From an uncultured Sphingomonadaceae bacterium (GTDB lineage Bacteria; Pseudomonadota; Alphaproteobacteria; Sphingomonadales; Sphingomonadaceae), in assembly GCA_937996655.1 (NCBI GenBank), contig CALKUK010000014.1, positions 248,001 through 312,000 of the forward strand: DNA of 64,000 nt. The letters run 5' to 3'. The position numbers and the translations under genes are program-made. Shown here piece by piece: positions 1 to 9,783 of the stretch. The notes under the pieces were generated by a model. That model searched no databases, had not been told where the DNA came from, and was given only the letters and a program-made list of their open reading frames with translations. The first letter of the stretch is position 1. Each line of letters begins with the position of its first letter.

Positions 1-748
1 CGTCTTCAGGCTCTGCCCGCTTGCGCCCTGTGATCATGATGGCGATGATCGCCATTTCGTAGAGCAGATACATCGGCACCAGCAGCAGGATTTGCGACAT
101 GATGTCAGGCGGTGTCAGCACGGCGGAGACCGCCGCGATCCCGACCACGGCATAGCGCCGCCCGGACTTGAGCTGCGCCAGCGTCAGGATGCCCACGCGT
201 TCGAGCAGCATCAGCAGGACCGGCAAGAGGAAGGCCACGCCAAAGCCGAACAGGAATTTGGTCGCAAAGCTAAGATAATTGCCGACACCGGGCAGCGCTT
301 CTTGGGAGACGCCCCCCACATTGCCTGAATAGCCGAGCAGGAATTTCAGCGCGACGGGCATCGCCATATAATAGGCCATGGCCGCCCCTGCGGTGAACAG
401 CACCGGCGTCATTAGCAGAAACGGCAGAAAGGCCCGCTTCTCTTTGCTGTAAAGCCCCGGTGCCACGAAACGCCAGATTTGTGTCGCGATCACCGGAAAG
501 GCGACCATCGTCGCTGCAAAAAAGGCGACTTTGATCTCAACAAAGAACGCCTCGAAAATATCGGTGTAGATGAGCTTGCCTTGCCCCGCCGCCAGCAAAG
601 GCTGCACAAGGAAACCAAAGATAGGCTTTGCGAAATAGAGACAGACCCCGAAGGCGATAGCCATGGCGGCGACGCACCAGAGCAGGCGGTTACGCAGCTC
701 GATCAGGTGATCAAGAAGGGGCATCTTGGTTTCGTCAAGATCGCTCAC
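1..748 (-). CDS. tatC: Sec-independent translocase subunit TatC (C-terminus cut by window edge)
   Basis: Integral-membrane core of the twin-arginine translocase, which binds RR signal peptides of folded proteins. The reverse strand reads an N-terminus with LLDHLIELRNRLLW, the family's hallmark, followed by several long hydrophobic helices and a conserved Pro/Glu-containing segment; about 249 residues are visible. The start is GTG, because its GTGA overlaps the tatB stop by four bases and gives the usual short N-terminal tail. Last gene of a tatABC run, so translational coupling to tatB is likely. The stop codon lies outside the window. Confidence 0.95.
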   Translation of the reverse strand, partial: MSDLDETKMPLLDHLIELRNRLLWCVAAMAIAFGVCLYFAKPIFGFLVQPLLAAGQGKLIYTDIFEAFFVEIKVAFFAATMVAFPVIATQIWRFVAPGLYSKEKRAFLPFLLMTPVLFTAGAAMAYYMAMPVALKFLLGYSGNVGGVSQEALPGVGNYLSFATKFLFGFGVAFLLPVLLMLLERVGILTLAQLKSGRRYAVVGIAAVSAVLTPPDIMSQILLLVPMYLLYEMAIIAIMITGRKRAEPED

Positions 749-1059
749 GGTTGCGGTGTGCCCTTGGCCGCATCATCAGCCACAGCAGGCGCATCGCTTT
801 CAGGCGCAACCGGCGGCGGAATGGCGGGGTGTTCACGCATGATGCGCTCATTTTCCGCGCGCCATTTCTCTTCCATTTCGCGCAATTCGGATTCGCGGAT
901 CATCTCATCAAAGCCGGACCGGAACTGGCGGGCGACGCCGCGGGCGCGGGCGACCCATTGACCGACCACGCGCATGACGCGCGGCAGATCCTTGGGGCCG
1001 ATCACGACAAGCGCGATCACCGCCACCAGCATCAATTCTGTAGGCGCGACGTCGAACAT
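745..1059 (-). CDS. tatB: Sec-independent translocase subunit TatB
   Basis: Partner of TatC in the twin-arginine substrate receptor. The 104-residue protein starts MFDVAPTELMLVAVIALVVI, a short N-terminal membrane helix ending in the conserved GP, followed by an amphipathic helix (PRVMRVVGQWVARAR) and a charged, then Pro/Ala-rich cytoplasmic tail. Length is within the usual TatB range, and the E-L pair in the helix separates it from TatA. It sits 11 bases after tatA and overlaps tatC by four bases, as expected of a tatABC operon. Confidence 0.95.
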   Translation of the reverse strand: MFDVAPTELMLVAVIALVVIGPKDLPRVMRVVGQWVARARGVARQFRSGFDEMIRESELREMEEKWRAENERIMREHPAIPPPVAPESDAPAVADDAAKGTPQP

Positions 1060-1070
1060 TTTAGGACCGA

Positions 1071-1301
1071 TCAGGCCTGCTTATCGGTTTGCTTCTCAGC
1101 CTCGATAACCGACGGTGCGGCGGTCGTGTCGATGCGCGGGGCAGGGGCGGGGCTTGGCACATCATCTTCGGCCATGCCCTTTTTGAAGCTCTTAATGCCC
1201 TTGGCAACGTCCCCCATCAGATCGGAGAACCGGCCCTTGCCGAACAGCAACATCACAAGGATGCCGACGACCAGCCAATGCCAGATGCTGAAACTACCCA
1301 T
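1071..1301 (-). CDS. tatA: Sec-independent translocase subunit TatA
   Basis: Pore-forming or membrane-thinning subunit of the twin-arginine translocase. The 76-residue product has an N-terminal helix (SIWHWLVVGILVMLLFGKGR) with the FGKGRxxxL hinge motif, then an amphipathic helix GDVAKGIKSFKKGM typical of TatA, and an acidic/Pro-rich disordered tail. First gene of the tat set, 63 bases after scpB, all on the same strand. Assignment as TatA rather than TatB rests on the FGKGR hinge and the FKKGM segment. Confidence 0.95.
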   Translation of the reverse strand: MGSFSIWHWLVVGILVMLLFGKGRFSDLMGDVAKGIKSFKKGMAEDDVPSPAPAPRIDTTAAPSVIEAEKQTDKQA

Positions 1302-1364
1302 TTACCGACTCCCAAAGAAGATGCGCCGCTCTAGCCCGACCTGACCCTGCCGGACAGCCCCAAT

Positions 1365-1994
1365 TTAGGCGTGATCGTCATCGCTTTCCAGTTCTTCGGC
1401 CTCGGCGCCGGTTTCCGGCAGGTCCATGGCGTCAAAAGCAAGGTCCACCGGGTCGAGCAGACCGGCGGCGCGCAGATCATCAATACCCGGCAGATCGCGC
1501 CGTGTTTCCAGCCCGAAATGGGCGAGGAATGCAGGCGTCGTCGCAAAGGTCAGCGGACGTCCCGGCGTCTCCCTGCGGCCTGCCGGGCGGATCCAGCCTG
1601 CCTCCATCAGCACATCAAGCGTGCCCTTGGAAATCTGCACCCCGCGAATGGCCTCTATCTCGGCGCGACTCACCGGCTCATGATAGGCGATGATCGCAAG
1701 TGTCTCGATGCCCGCACGGCTGAGCTTGCGGGTCTCTTCGCGCTCCCGCCGCAAGATGTGGGCCAGGTCGGACGCGGTCTGAAAATGCCATTTGCCGCCC
1801 CGCTCCACAAGGTTCACGCCGCGCGTTGCGTAGGCCGCGGTCAGCGTCGCCAAGGCTGCCTTCACATCGATATCCGGCCCGACATAGGCAGCGATATCCT
1901 GCACAGACAAAGGCTCGGCCGCGGCGAACAGCGTGGCTTCGACAGCGCGCGTCACATCGGTGGCGGGGTCAAGCGGAGGCAGGGCTTCGGTCAT
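1365..1994 (-). CDS. scpB: Segregation and condensation protein ScpB
   Basis: Winged-helix (kite) subunit of the SMC-ScpAB condensin complex that organises and segregates the chromosome. The 209-residue protein shows the ScpB core: an N-terminal AVEATLFAAAEPLS segment, a middle LSRAGIETLAIIAYHEPVSR block and RGVQISKGTLDVLMEAGWI, all strongly characteristic. The C-terminus is acidic and probably disordered. Its ATG overlaps the scpA stop by four bases (ATGA), so the two subunits should be made in step. Confidence 0.95.
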   Translation of the reverse strand: MTEALPPLDPATDVTRAVEATLFAAAEPLSVQDIAAYVGPDIDVKAALATLTAAYATRGVNLVERGGKWHFQTASDLAHILRREREETRKLSRAGIETLAIIAYHEPVSRAEIEAIRGVQISKGTLDVLMEAGWIRPAGRRETPGRPLTFATTPAFLAHFGLETRRDLPGIDDLRAAGLLDPVDLAFDAMDLPETGAEAEELESDDDHA

Positions 1995-2758
1995 GCGGCC
2001 CGCACATATAATGGCGCAAAGGCTTCGGTTTGCTTGAGCGCAATCTTCCCCTGACGCGCGAGTTCCAGCGTGGCCAGAAAGCTGGAGGCCAGCGCGGATT
2101 TGCGGAATTGGGGATCATCGCTTTCAGGCAGGAAGCGCTGGATGACCGTCCACTCGATGGCGGCGCCGACCAGACGTGAGACGCGTGAAATGGCTTCCTC
2201 CAGCGTCAGCACATTGCGCTGGTGGACGATGTGCAAGGGCGGTTCCGCCCGGACCTTCACATGGCCATAGGCTTGGATGAGTTCAAACAGGTTTGCATCC
2301 CATAAAGATTTGCGCACGACCCGCAGCCCTTCCGGCGCGGGCCGGGCAAAGACATCGCGCCCCAGCCGGTCACGGCCCATCAGGCGCGCGCCCGCATCGC
2401 GCATCGCGTTCAGCCGCTCCAAGCGGAGTTGCAGACGCAGTGCCAGCTCTTCGGGGCTGGGTTCGATCTCGGGGTCTTTGGGCAGCAGCAGGCCGGATTT
2501 CAGATAGGCCAGCCAAGCCGCCATCACGAGATAGTCCGCCGCAAGCTCTAGCTTCAGCGCCTTCGCATCGTTGATGAAGGCGAGATACTGATCGACCAAG
2601 GCGAGGATGGAGATTTCGCGCAGGTCCACTTTTTGTGTCCGCGCCAGCGCCAGCAGCAGGTCCAGCGGCCCTTCCCAGCTGCCGACATCGACGGTCAACC
2701 GCTCTTCATCGGCGGCTTTGGGCATCTCAAATGCGTCGATGACAAGCTGTTCTGCCAT
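1991..2758 (-). CDS. scpA: Segregation and condensation protein ScpA
   Basis: Kleisin subunit bridging SMC heads, working with ScpB in chromosome condensation. The N-terminal kleisin motif WEGPLDLLLALAR is at residues 28-40, followed by QKVDLREISILALVDQYLAF and the LAADYLVMAAWLAYLKS block. The C-terminus carries a winged-helix segment with the conserved FLATLELARQGKIAL. At 255 residues it has normal length. The start codon overlaps the nagZ stop by one base (TGATG) and its end overlaps scpB, placing it inside a tightly packed operon. Confidence 0.95.
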   Translation of the reverse strand: MAEQLVIDAFEMPKAADEERLTVDVGSWEGPLDLLLALARTQKVDLREISILALVDQYLAFINDAKALKLELAADYLVMAAWLAYLKSGLLLPKDPEIEPSPEELALRLQLRLERLNAMRDAGARLMGRDRLGRDVFARPAPEGLRVVRKSLWDANLFELIQAYGHVKVRAEPPLHIVHQRNVLTLEEAISRVSRLVGAAIEWTVIQRFLPESDDPQFRKSALASSFLATLELARQGKIALKQTEAFAPLYVRAA

Positions 2759-3765
2759 CAGGCCAAGGCGAGCAGTGCATCGCGCTTTTCCGCGAGGGCG
2801 GCGATGCGGTCAAAATGGCCCACGGGCCGGATGGTGGCCATGGCCGCATCCAGCCGCGAACGGGCGTCTGACGTGATATCGGGCAGAAGGTTCGCAATCG
2901 CGACCATCTCATCAAAGCGGCCCCAGCAATTGAGCGCGACGTCGCAACCGGCAGCCACACAATCAGCAGCGCGCTGCGGCACGTCTCCCTGTAGCGCCTT
3001 CATGTCGAGATCGTCGCTCATCAAGAGGCCGGTAAAGCCGATCTGCCCTCGGATGATGTCCTGAATGACGGTCGGCGACATTGTCGCGCAACGCTCTGCA
3101 TCCCACGCTTCAAACACCACATGGGCCGTCATGCCCATCGGTGCATTTTTCAGCGCCGCAAAGGGGGCCAGGTCTTGCGCCAGATCATCCGTGCTGGCGC
3201 TGACGGTGGGCAATTCAAGGTGGCTGTCGACCAACGCACGGCCTTGCCCCGGCATATGCTTGACGATGCCAACGATCCCGCCTGCGCGCAGCCCGTCAAT
3301 GACCGCACGGCCCAAGGCGGCGACGCGCAGCGGCTCATTACCAAAGGCGCGATCCCCAATGGCGTTGTGCGTTTCGGGCACGCGGACATCGAGCAAGGGC
3401 AGGCAATCGACCGTAATGCCGACTTCGGACAGCGTCAGCGCAATGGCTTCGGCATTGGCGCGCGCGGCCTCAATCGCGGACATGGGGGCGATATCATAGA
3501 GCGCATTAAAGGCGCCACCGGGCGGAAAAGCAGGCCATTCAGGCGGCTGCATTCGTGAGACACGGCCGCCTTCCTGATCGATTAGAATGGCAAGGTCATC
3601 GCGTCCCGACAGCTCCCGCAGGTCATCGGTCAGCGCCCGCAATTGCGCCCGGCTTGCGATGTTGCGTTTGAACAGGATGTAGCCCGCAGGGTCCGCGTCG
3701 CGGAAAAACGCCCGCTCATTGTCGGTAATACGTTCCCCGGACAGGCCGAAAATGACGGGTTTCAT
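2758..3765 (-). CDS. nagZ: Beta-N-acetylhexosaminidase (NagZ, GH3 family)
   Basis: Cytoplasmic glycoside hydrolase family 3 enzyme that removes GlcNAc from anhydro-muropeptides in cell-wall recycling. Visible GH3/NagZ markers are DQEGGRVSR at residues 63-71 (substrate binding), KHMPGQG at 169-175 and the Asp180-Ser-His182 dyad that acts in general acid/base catalysis in this family, plus SDDLDMKAL later, where the nucleophile Asp lies. The 335-residue length is typical. There is no signal peptide, consistent with a cytoplasmic enzyme. It lies between the SPOR gene and scpA in the same operon. Confidence 0.93.
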   Translation of the reverse strand: MKPVIFGLSGERITDNERAFFRDADPAGYILFKRNIASRAQLRALTDDLRELSGRDDLAILIDQEGGRVSRMQPPEWPAFPPGGAFNALYDIAPMSAIEAARANAEAIALTLSEVGITVDCLPLLDVRVPETHNAIGDRAFGNEPLRVAALGRAVIDGLRAGGIVGIVKHMPGQGRALVDSHLELPTVSASTDDLAQDLAPFAALKNAPMGMTAHVVFEAWDAERCATMSPTVIQDIIRGQIGFTGLLMSDDLDMKALQGDVPQRAADCVAAGCDVALNCWGRFDEMVAIANLLPDITSDARSRLDAAMATIRPVGHFDRIAALAEKRDALLALA

Positions 3766-3784
3766 GCGTCAGCTTGTAACGACG

Positions 3785-3814
3785 GGCGGCCCCCTTGTCG
3801 AAGGGGGTGCCGCC
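3785..3814 (-). other. GC-rich hairpin between the SPOR gene and nagZ
   Basis: A near-perfect inverted repeat: outer arms of five pairs and inner arms of seven pairs around a GTCG loop, with a two-base bulge. No T-run follows on the minus strand, so it does not look like an intrinsic terminator; it may set relative expression or mRNA stability between the two cistrons. Confidence 0.45.
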
Positions 3815-3835
3815 TGCCTGCCTGATATTTGGGGA

Positions 3836-4603
3836 TTACTTGACGACGATGCAGTTGGCGCCGCCCGCTTTCAGCTTGGCGCAGGTGTCACTGGCCTGTC
3901 CGCCTGCACTGACACGCAGGCGGTAGAAGGTCGTACCGCCAACCGATGCCTGCACCACCGACTTGGGCAATGTGCCAAGGAAGGCATAACGCTGGGCAAG
4001 GGCATTCCACGCCTGATTGGCGCTTGCTTCGGAACCATAGGCCCCCAGCTGGATCAGGCCGGTGCCAACCGCGGCTGGTGTTCCGGCCGGTGGGGCGACC
4101 ATCGGCTTGGGCGCAGGCACCGTCGGTGCGGGGGCCACAAGCTTCCCGCCTGTTTGAACAGCTGCGCTGGCTTTGCGACCGGCGGCGATGGGGGCTGCGG
4201 ACTTCACTTCGGTCACGCGCTGGCCTGCAATCGGGGCTTCGGGTTGGCTAGCAACGTCCATCTGGCCATTTGCGTCAGCGCCTTCAGAGGCGGCAAAGGC
4301 GGCGTCGCCTTGACCTTCCACCTTCATCCCGCCGGTTTCATCTGGCTTGACCTTATAGTCACCTTCGGCAGCGGCGATCAGGCGGCCATCGCCGTCGGGT
4401 GTCTGTTCCTGATTGCGCAGCCACCAGATGCCGCCAATGATGACGCCAAGCGCCAGAAGGGCTGCAACTACAAAGCCAAGAATTTTGCCGGTATCGACGC
4501 CCGGCTCCGGCTCGTCGCTGTCGACGGCTTCGAGCCAAGGCAGGCGATCCTCATCAGCCAGCGACAATTCCTGAGCCACGTCCTGTTCGGATTCCCCCAC
4601 CAT
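3836..4603 (-). CDS. SPOR-domain inner-membrane protein
   Basis: Bitopic membrane protein with a septal-wall binding domain. Residues 1-40 are an acidic cytoplasmic tail, 41-62 a single membrane helix, then a long Ala/Pro/Val-rich periplasmic linker, and residues about 178-255 form a SPOR domain (starting GLIQLGAYGSEASANQAW). SPOR domains bind glycan strands lacking stem peptides at the division site. The gene is four bases from argS and upstream of nagZ and scpAB, linking envelope remodelling with chromosome segregation. Two cysteines near the C-terminus could form a disulfide. No more specific name is justified. Confidence 0.85.
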   Translation of the reverse strand: MVGESEQDVAQELSLADEDRLPWLEAVDSDEPEPGVDTGKILGFVVAALLALGVIIGGIWWLRNQEQTPDGDGRLIAAAEGDYKVKPDETGGMKVEGQGDAAFAASEGADANGQMDVASQPEAPIAGQRVTEVKSAAPIAAGRKASAAVQTGGKLVAPAPTVPAPKPMVAPPAGTPAAVGTGLIQLGAYGSEASANQAWNALAQRYAFLGTLPKSVVQASVGGTTFYRLRVSAGGQASDTCAKLKAGGANCIVVK

Positions 4604-4607
4604 ACGC

Positions 4608-6344
4608 CTACATCTCCACTGCGGCCGCCACCCCCACGATCGACAGACCGTTGGCGATAACTTGCCCGATTGCGGCCGCCAAGAAAAGACGGGCTGATGT
4701 GGTTTCCACCGAATTAACTAATAATATGCGCCGTTCTGGATCATCATTGCCCGCATTCCAATAGGCGTGGAAGGCCGCAGCCAGGTCATACAGGTAAAAT
4801 GCAATGCGATGCGGCTCGCGCGCGGCGGCGGCCGATTCGACGATTCGCGGGAATTGCGCGGCGAGTTTTGCGAGCTCCAGATCGGTTGCATCGAGCTTCG
4901 AGATATCGGGTGTTGTCGCGTCGATCCCGGCCTCGGCCACCTTGCGTTTCAAGGAGCAGATGCGGGCGTGCGCATATTGGACGTAGAAGACCGGATTGTC
5001 CTTCGACGCTTCCACGACCTTGGCAAAGTCAAAGTCCATCTGCGCATCCGCTTTGCGCGTCAGCATGGTGAAACGCACGACATCCTTGCCCACTTCGCGC
5101 ACGACATCGGCGAGCGTAACGAAATTGCCCGACCGCTTCGACATTTTCACCGGTTCACCGGCGCGCAACAGACGCACCATCTGGACGAGCTTCACGTCAA
5201 AGGGCTTGGCCCCTTCGGTCAGAGCCTGAACAGCCGCGCGGATACGCTTGACGGTGCCGGCATGGTCGGCACCCCAAATATCGATCAGCGCATCGGCAGA
5301 CTGTGCCTTTTGGAAATGGTAGGCCATGTCGGCGCCAAAATAGGTCCAGCTGCCATTTGATTTCTTGATTGGCCGGTCTTGATCATCGCCAAATTGCGTG
5401 GAGCGGAACAAGGGCAGCGTCACGGGTTCCCAATCGGGATCGACTTCGCCCTTGGGGGCTTCAAGCTCTCCATCATAGACCAGCCCGCGTTCGCGCAGGA
5501 AAGCTTCGGCGGCTTCGGGCTTCTTTTCCCGCTGGACGATGGCTTCGGAAGAAAAGACGTCGTGATGGATGCCGAGCAGCGCAAGGTCAGCGCGGATCAT
5601 GTCCATCATCGCCGCAACCGCTGTTTCGCGGAACAGGATGAGCCAATCGCTCTCCGGCGCGGCGACAAATTTGGGGCCATGTTCGGCGGCAAGCTTCTGG
5701 CCGACGGGGACCAGATAGTCACCGGGATAGAGACCTTCGGGGATCTCCCCAATGTCTTCGCCCAGCGCCTCGCGGTAGCGCATGTGCACCGACCGGGCGA
5801 GGACATCGACCTGACCGCCTGCATCATTCACATAATATTCGCGGATGACCTTATGGCCCGCATATTCGAGCAGCGAGGCGAGGGCATCGCCGACGACCGC
5901 GCCGCGGCAATGCCCCATGTGCATTGGCCCCGTGGGATTGGCAGAGACATATTCGACGTTCACGGTCTTGCCCGCGCCTAGGGTGGAGCGGCCATAGGCA
6001 TCGCCGGCAGCGCTGATCAGATTGACCTCGGAACGCCAGGCATCATCCGTCAGTTTCATGTTGATGAAACCGGGGCCTGCCACATCGACGGCGGCCACCT
6101 CCGCCAGCGCGGAAAGCTTGGCGGACAGCGCCTCGGCCAGCGCGCGCGGGTTCATCCCCGCAGGCTTGGCAAGCACCATAGCGGCGTTGGTTGCGAGATC
6201 GCCATGGCTTGCGTCGCGCGGGGGTTCCACCGTCACATTGCGGCGGTCAACGCCGGCCGTCAGAGCGCCATCTGCCTCAAGGGCATTCAGAGCGGCATCG
6301 ATATGCGCGGCAAAACGGGCGTAGAGCGTGGTCACGGGCAACAA
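4608..6344 (-). CDS. argS: Arginyl-tRNA synthetase
   Basis: Class I aminoacyl-tRNA synthetase charging tRNA-Arg. The signature HIGH appears as HMGH at residues 142-145 within ANPTGPMHMGHCRGAVVGD, and KMSKR is present at 400-404. An N-terminal Add1 domain and a C-terminal DALR anticodon-binding domain (NPVFYVQYAHARICSLKRK) complete the normal 578-residue architecture. It appears to be the first gene of the minus-strand cluster reaching to tatC; the start faces mtgA across about 104 bases that must hold both promoters. Confidence 0.97.
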   Translation of the reverse strand: MLPVTTLYARFAAHIDAALNALEADGALTAGVDRRNVTVEPPRDASHGDLATNAAMVLAKPAGMNPRALAEALSAKLSALAEVAAVDVAGPGFINMKLTDDAWRSEVNLISAAGDAYGRSTLGAGKTVNVEYVSANPTGPMHMGHCRGAVVGDALASLLEYAGHKVIREYYVNDAGGQVDVLARSVHMRYREALGEDIGEIPEGLYPGDYLVPVGQKLAAEHGPKFVAAPESDWLILFRETAVAAMMDMIRADLALLGIHHDVFSSEAIVQREKKPEAAEAFLRERGLVYDGELEAPKGEVDPDWEPVTLPLFRSTQFGDDQDRPIKKSNGSWTYFGADMAYHFQKAQSADALIDIWGADHAGTVKRIRAAVQALTEGAKPFDVKLVQMVRLLRAGEPVKMSKRSGNFVTLADVVREVGKDVVRFTMLTRKADAQMDFDFAKVVEASKDNPVFYVQYAHARICSLKRKVAEAGIDATTPDISKLDATDLELAKLAAQFPRIVESAAAAREPHRIAFYLYDLAAAFHAYWNAGNDDPERRILLVNSVETTSARLFLAAAIGQVIANGLSIVGVAAAVEM

Positions 6345-6448
6345 CTTCCAAGACTATCGGGAAAGCGGGGGCTTTAGCGGTGCTTCGCCCATCGGGCAAT
6401 GCGGTTCGCTGGTCGAGGGTCTCTTGCCCGCTTGGACGGATCGGTTAA

Positions 6449-7159
6449 ATGCGATCTATGGCCAGCACGACCCGTCGTTCCACCCCGCTCCGCATCGCCG
6501 CTTTTCTGGGCAAGGCGCTGTTATGGTTTGTCATTGTCTCGGTTGTCTGGGTGGTCGTCTACCGTTTCGTGCCGCCGCCGATCACGATGACGATGGCGGG
6601 TGATGTCGTGGCCGGACGCGGGCTTGATAAGGATTGGATGAGCCTGTCTGACATGGACCCGGATATGGCGCGCGCGGCCATTGCGGGGGAAGACGGCAAA
6701 TTCTGTTCGCATGACGGCTTTGACCGTGAAGCAATTGCCAAGGCGTTCCAGCGCAACCAGCGGGGCGGGCGCATCCGGGGTGGGTCCACCATCAGCCAAC
6801 AGACGGCGAAGAACGCCTTCCTCTGGCAGGGCGGTGGCTATGTCCGCAAAGCGCTCGAGGCTTGGTTTACCGTGCTGATCGAGAATATCTGGGGCAAGCG
6901 CCGGATCATGGAAGTCTATCTCAACATCGCAGAGACAGGCATCGGCACCTATGGCGCCAATGCGGGCGCGCAGCGCTATTTCAACCATGATGCGTCATCG
7001 CTGACGCCGGTTGAGGCCGCGCGGATTGCCGCTGTCCTGCCGTTGCCGAAGAAGCGCGCGGCGACCAGCCCGGAAGGCTTTACGCGGCGGCATGGCAACC
7101 GGATTGCCGCCAATATCGGGGTCGTTAAACGCGATGCACTGGACGCCTGTCTGCGCTGA
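6449..7159 (+). CDS. mtgA: Monofunctional biosynthetic peptidoglycan transglycosylase
   Basis: GT51 glycan polymerase acting on lipid II at the periplasmic face of the inner membrane. The 236-residue protein has one N-terminal membrane helix and then only the transglycosylase module: AAIAGEDGKFCSHDGFD with the catalytic Glu, RGGSTISQQTAKN, the KRRIMEVYLNIAETG block with the second Glu, and YGANAGAQRYF. There is no transpeptidase domain, which separates it from bifunctional PBPs. It is divergent from argS and convergent with ybaB. Confidence 0.95.
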   Translation: MRSMASTTRRSTPLRIAAFLGKALLWFVIVSVVWVVVYRFVPPPITMTMAGDVVAGRGLDKDWMSLSDMDPDMARAAIAGEDGKFCSHDGFDREAIAKAFQRNQRGGRIRGGSTISQQTAKNAFLWQGGGYVRKALEAWFTVLIENIWGKRRIMEVYLNIAETGIGTYGANAGAQRYFNHDASSLTPVEAARIAAVLPLPKKRAATSPEGFTRRHGNRIAANIGVVKRDALDACLR

Positions 7160-7183
7160 CCGGCGTCGCTGGTCCGCCGGACT

Positions 7184-7503
7184 TTAGAACGGGAGCTTGA
7201 ACCCGGGCGGCAGGGGAATGCCGCTCTTCATCTTGCCCATTTCGTCGCTGGACACAGCATCCGCCTTGGCGCGCGCGTCATTGAAGGCCGCGGTGATGAG
7301 GTCTTCCAACATCTGTTTTTCAGACACGTCCAACAGGCTGTCATCGATGGCGACGCCGATGATGCGGCCCTTGGCGCTGGCACGCACCTTCACCAATCCT
7401 CCGCCGGACGCGCCTTCCACCTCGATGGAATCAAGGTTGGCCTGCGCCTTTTCCAACTCGGCCTGGACATTCTGGGCCATTTTCAGGATGTCGTCGATCG
7501 ACT

Positions 7504-7507
<4 letters not shown>
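7184..7507 (-). CDS. YbaB/EbfC family nucleoid-associated protein
   Basis: Small DNA-binding dimer of 107 residues, usually encoded just after dnaX, as here. The N-terminal helix (MAQNVQAELEKAQANLDSIEVEG), the GGLVKVRASAKGRIIGVAID strand region and the C-terminal GIPLPPGFKLPF tail are diagnostic. Its ATG overlaps the dnaX stop by four bases, so translation is probably coupled. The family binds DNA without much sequence specificity and often influences replication or recombination genes. Confidence 0.92.
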
Positions 7508-9237
<1,730 letters not shown>

Positions 9238-9324
9238 GCGGCTTGCTCTAGACCGGGCATTGGCAATTGTCGAAGGGATAGTCGCACAGGTCGGGCGACG
9301 GCGCACACGGCGGGGCGGGAGAAG

Positions 9325-9417
9325 GTAGGAGCCGGAACGACCCGCGGCGAATTCGTTGTGGCTGCTTCCTTCCGGACCTGACCAGGTTGGCGAAGACCAC
9401 GTCCGCCCGACTCCCGG
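9325..9417 (-). ncRNA. ffs: Signal recognition particle RNA (4.5S, small bacterial type)
   Basis: The minus strand carries the invariant SRP domain IV core GTCAGGTCCGGAAGGAAGCA (positions 9382-9363) with the GGAA tetraloop. The flanks close into a long stem: an eight-pair terminal helix forms between 9414-9407 and 9335-9328 with one G-U pair. Exact ends are uncertain by a few bases. Its place directly upstream of dnaX is a common alphaproteobacterial arrangement. Confidence 0.95.
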
Positions 9418-9447
9418 AGGCGCATATGGCGATGGACAGGCCGGAAA

Positions 9448-9783
9448 TCAACGGCCCTGCATGTTATGGCTTTCGGGCGGGATGCGCACCGTCAGCCCAT
9501 CCAAGCTATCGTCCAGCAGAATTTGGCAGGACAAACGGCTGTAACGGGTCACATGGGCTGCCAGGTCGAGCATGTCTTCCTCATCCTCACTGGCGCGTTT
9601 CAGCCGGTCAAACCAGTCCGCCTCAATGATGACATGGCAGGTGGAACAGGCCATCTGTCCCTCGCAGGTCCCCTCCAAAGGCATGCCGCAGGTCTGCGCA
9701 ATTTCAAGCAACGATTGCCCTGCTTCGGCCAAGGCTTCGGTGCGCTTTTCGCCATCGGCGTCAATGAAATGGACGCGAATCAT
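9448..9783 (-). CDS. Adrenodoxin-type 2Fe-2S ferredoxin
   Basis: Small electron carrier of 111 residues binding one 2Fe-2S cluster. Ligand cysteines are C40, C46 and C49 (GTCEGQMACSTCHV) and C86 (SRLSCQ), the spacing of vertebrate-type and Isc-type ferredoxins. The acidic EDEEDMLD segment is the usual partner-docking surface. It overlaps the stop of the adjoining cysteine desulfurase by four bases, so it likely feeds electrons into Fe-S cluster assembly; the partner reductase is not in view. Confidence 0.9.
   Translation of the reverse strand: MIRVHFIDADGEKRTEALAEAGQSLLEIAQTCGMPLEGTCEGQMACSTCHVIIEADWFDRLKRASEDEEDMLDLAAHVTRYSRLSCQILLDDSLDGLTVRIPPESHNMQGR

Noticed and set aside
7160..7180. CCGGCG/CGCCGG stem between mtgA and ybaB as a bidirectional terminator
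   Set aside because: Only six pairs and no T-run on either side.
9238..9306. Upstream extension of dnaX to 9306
   Set aside because: The added residues are Arg/Ser-rich and unconserved, and the stretch lies close to the SRP RNA gene; the ATG at 9237 gives a conventional N-terminus.
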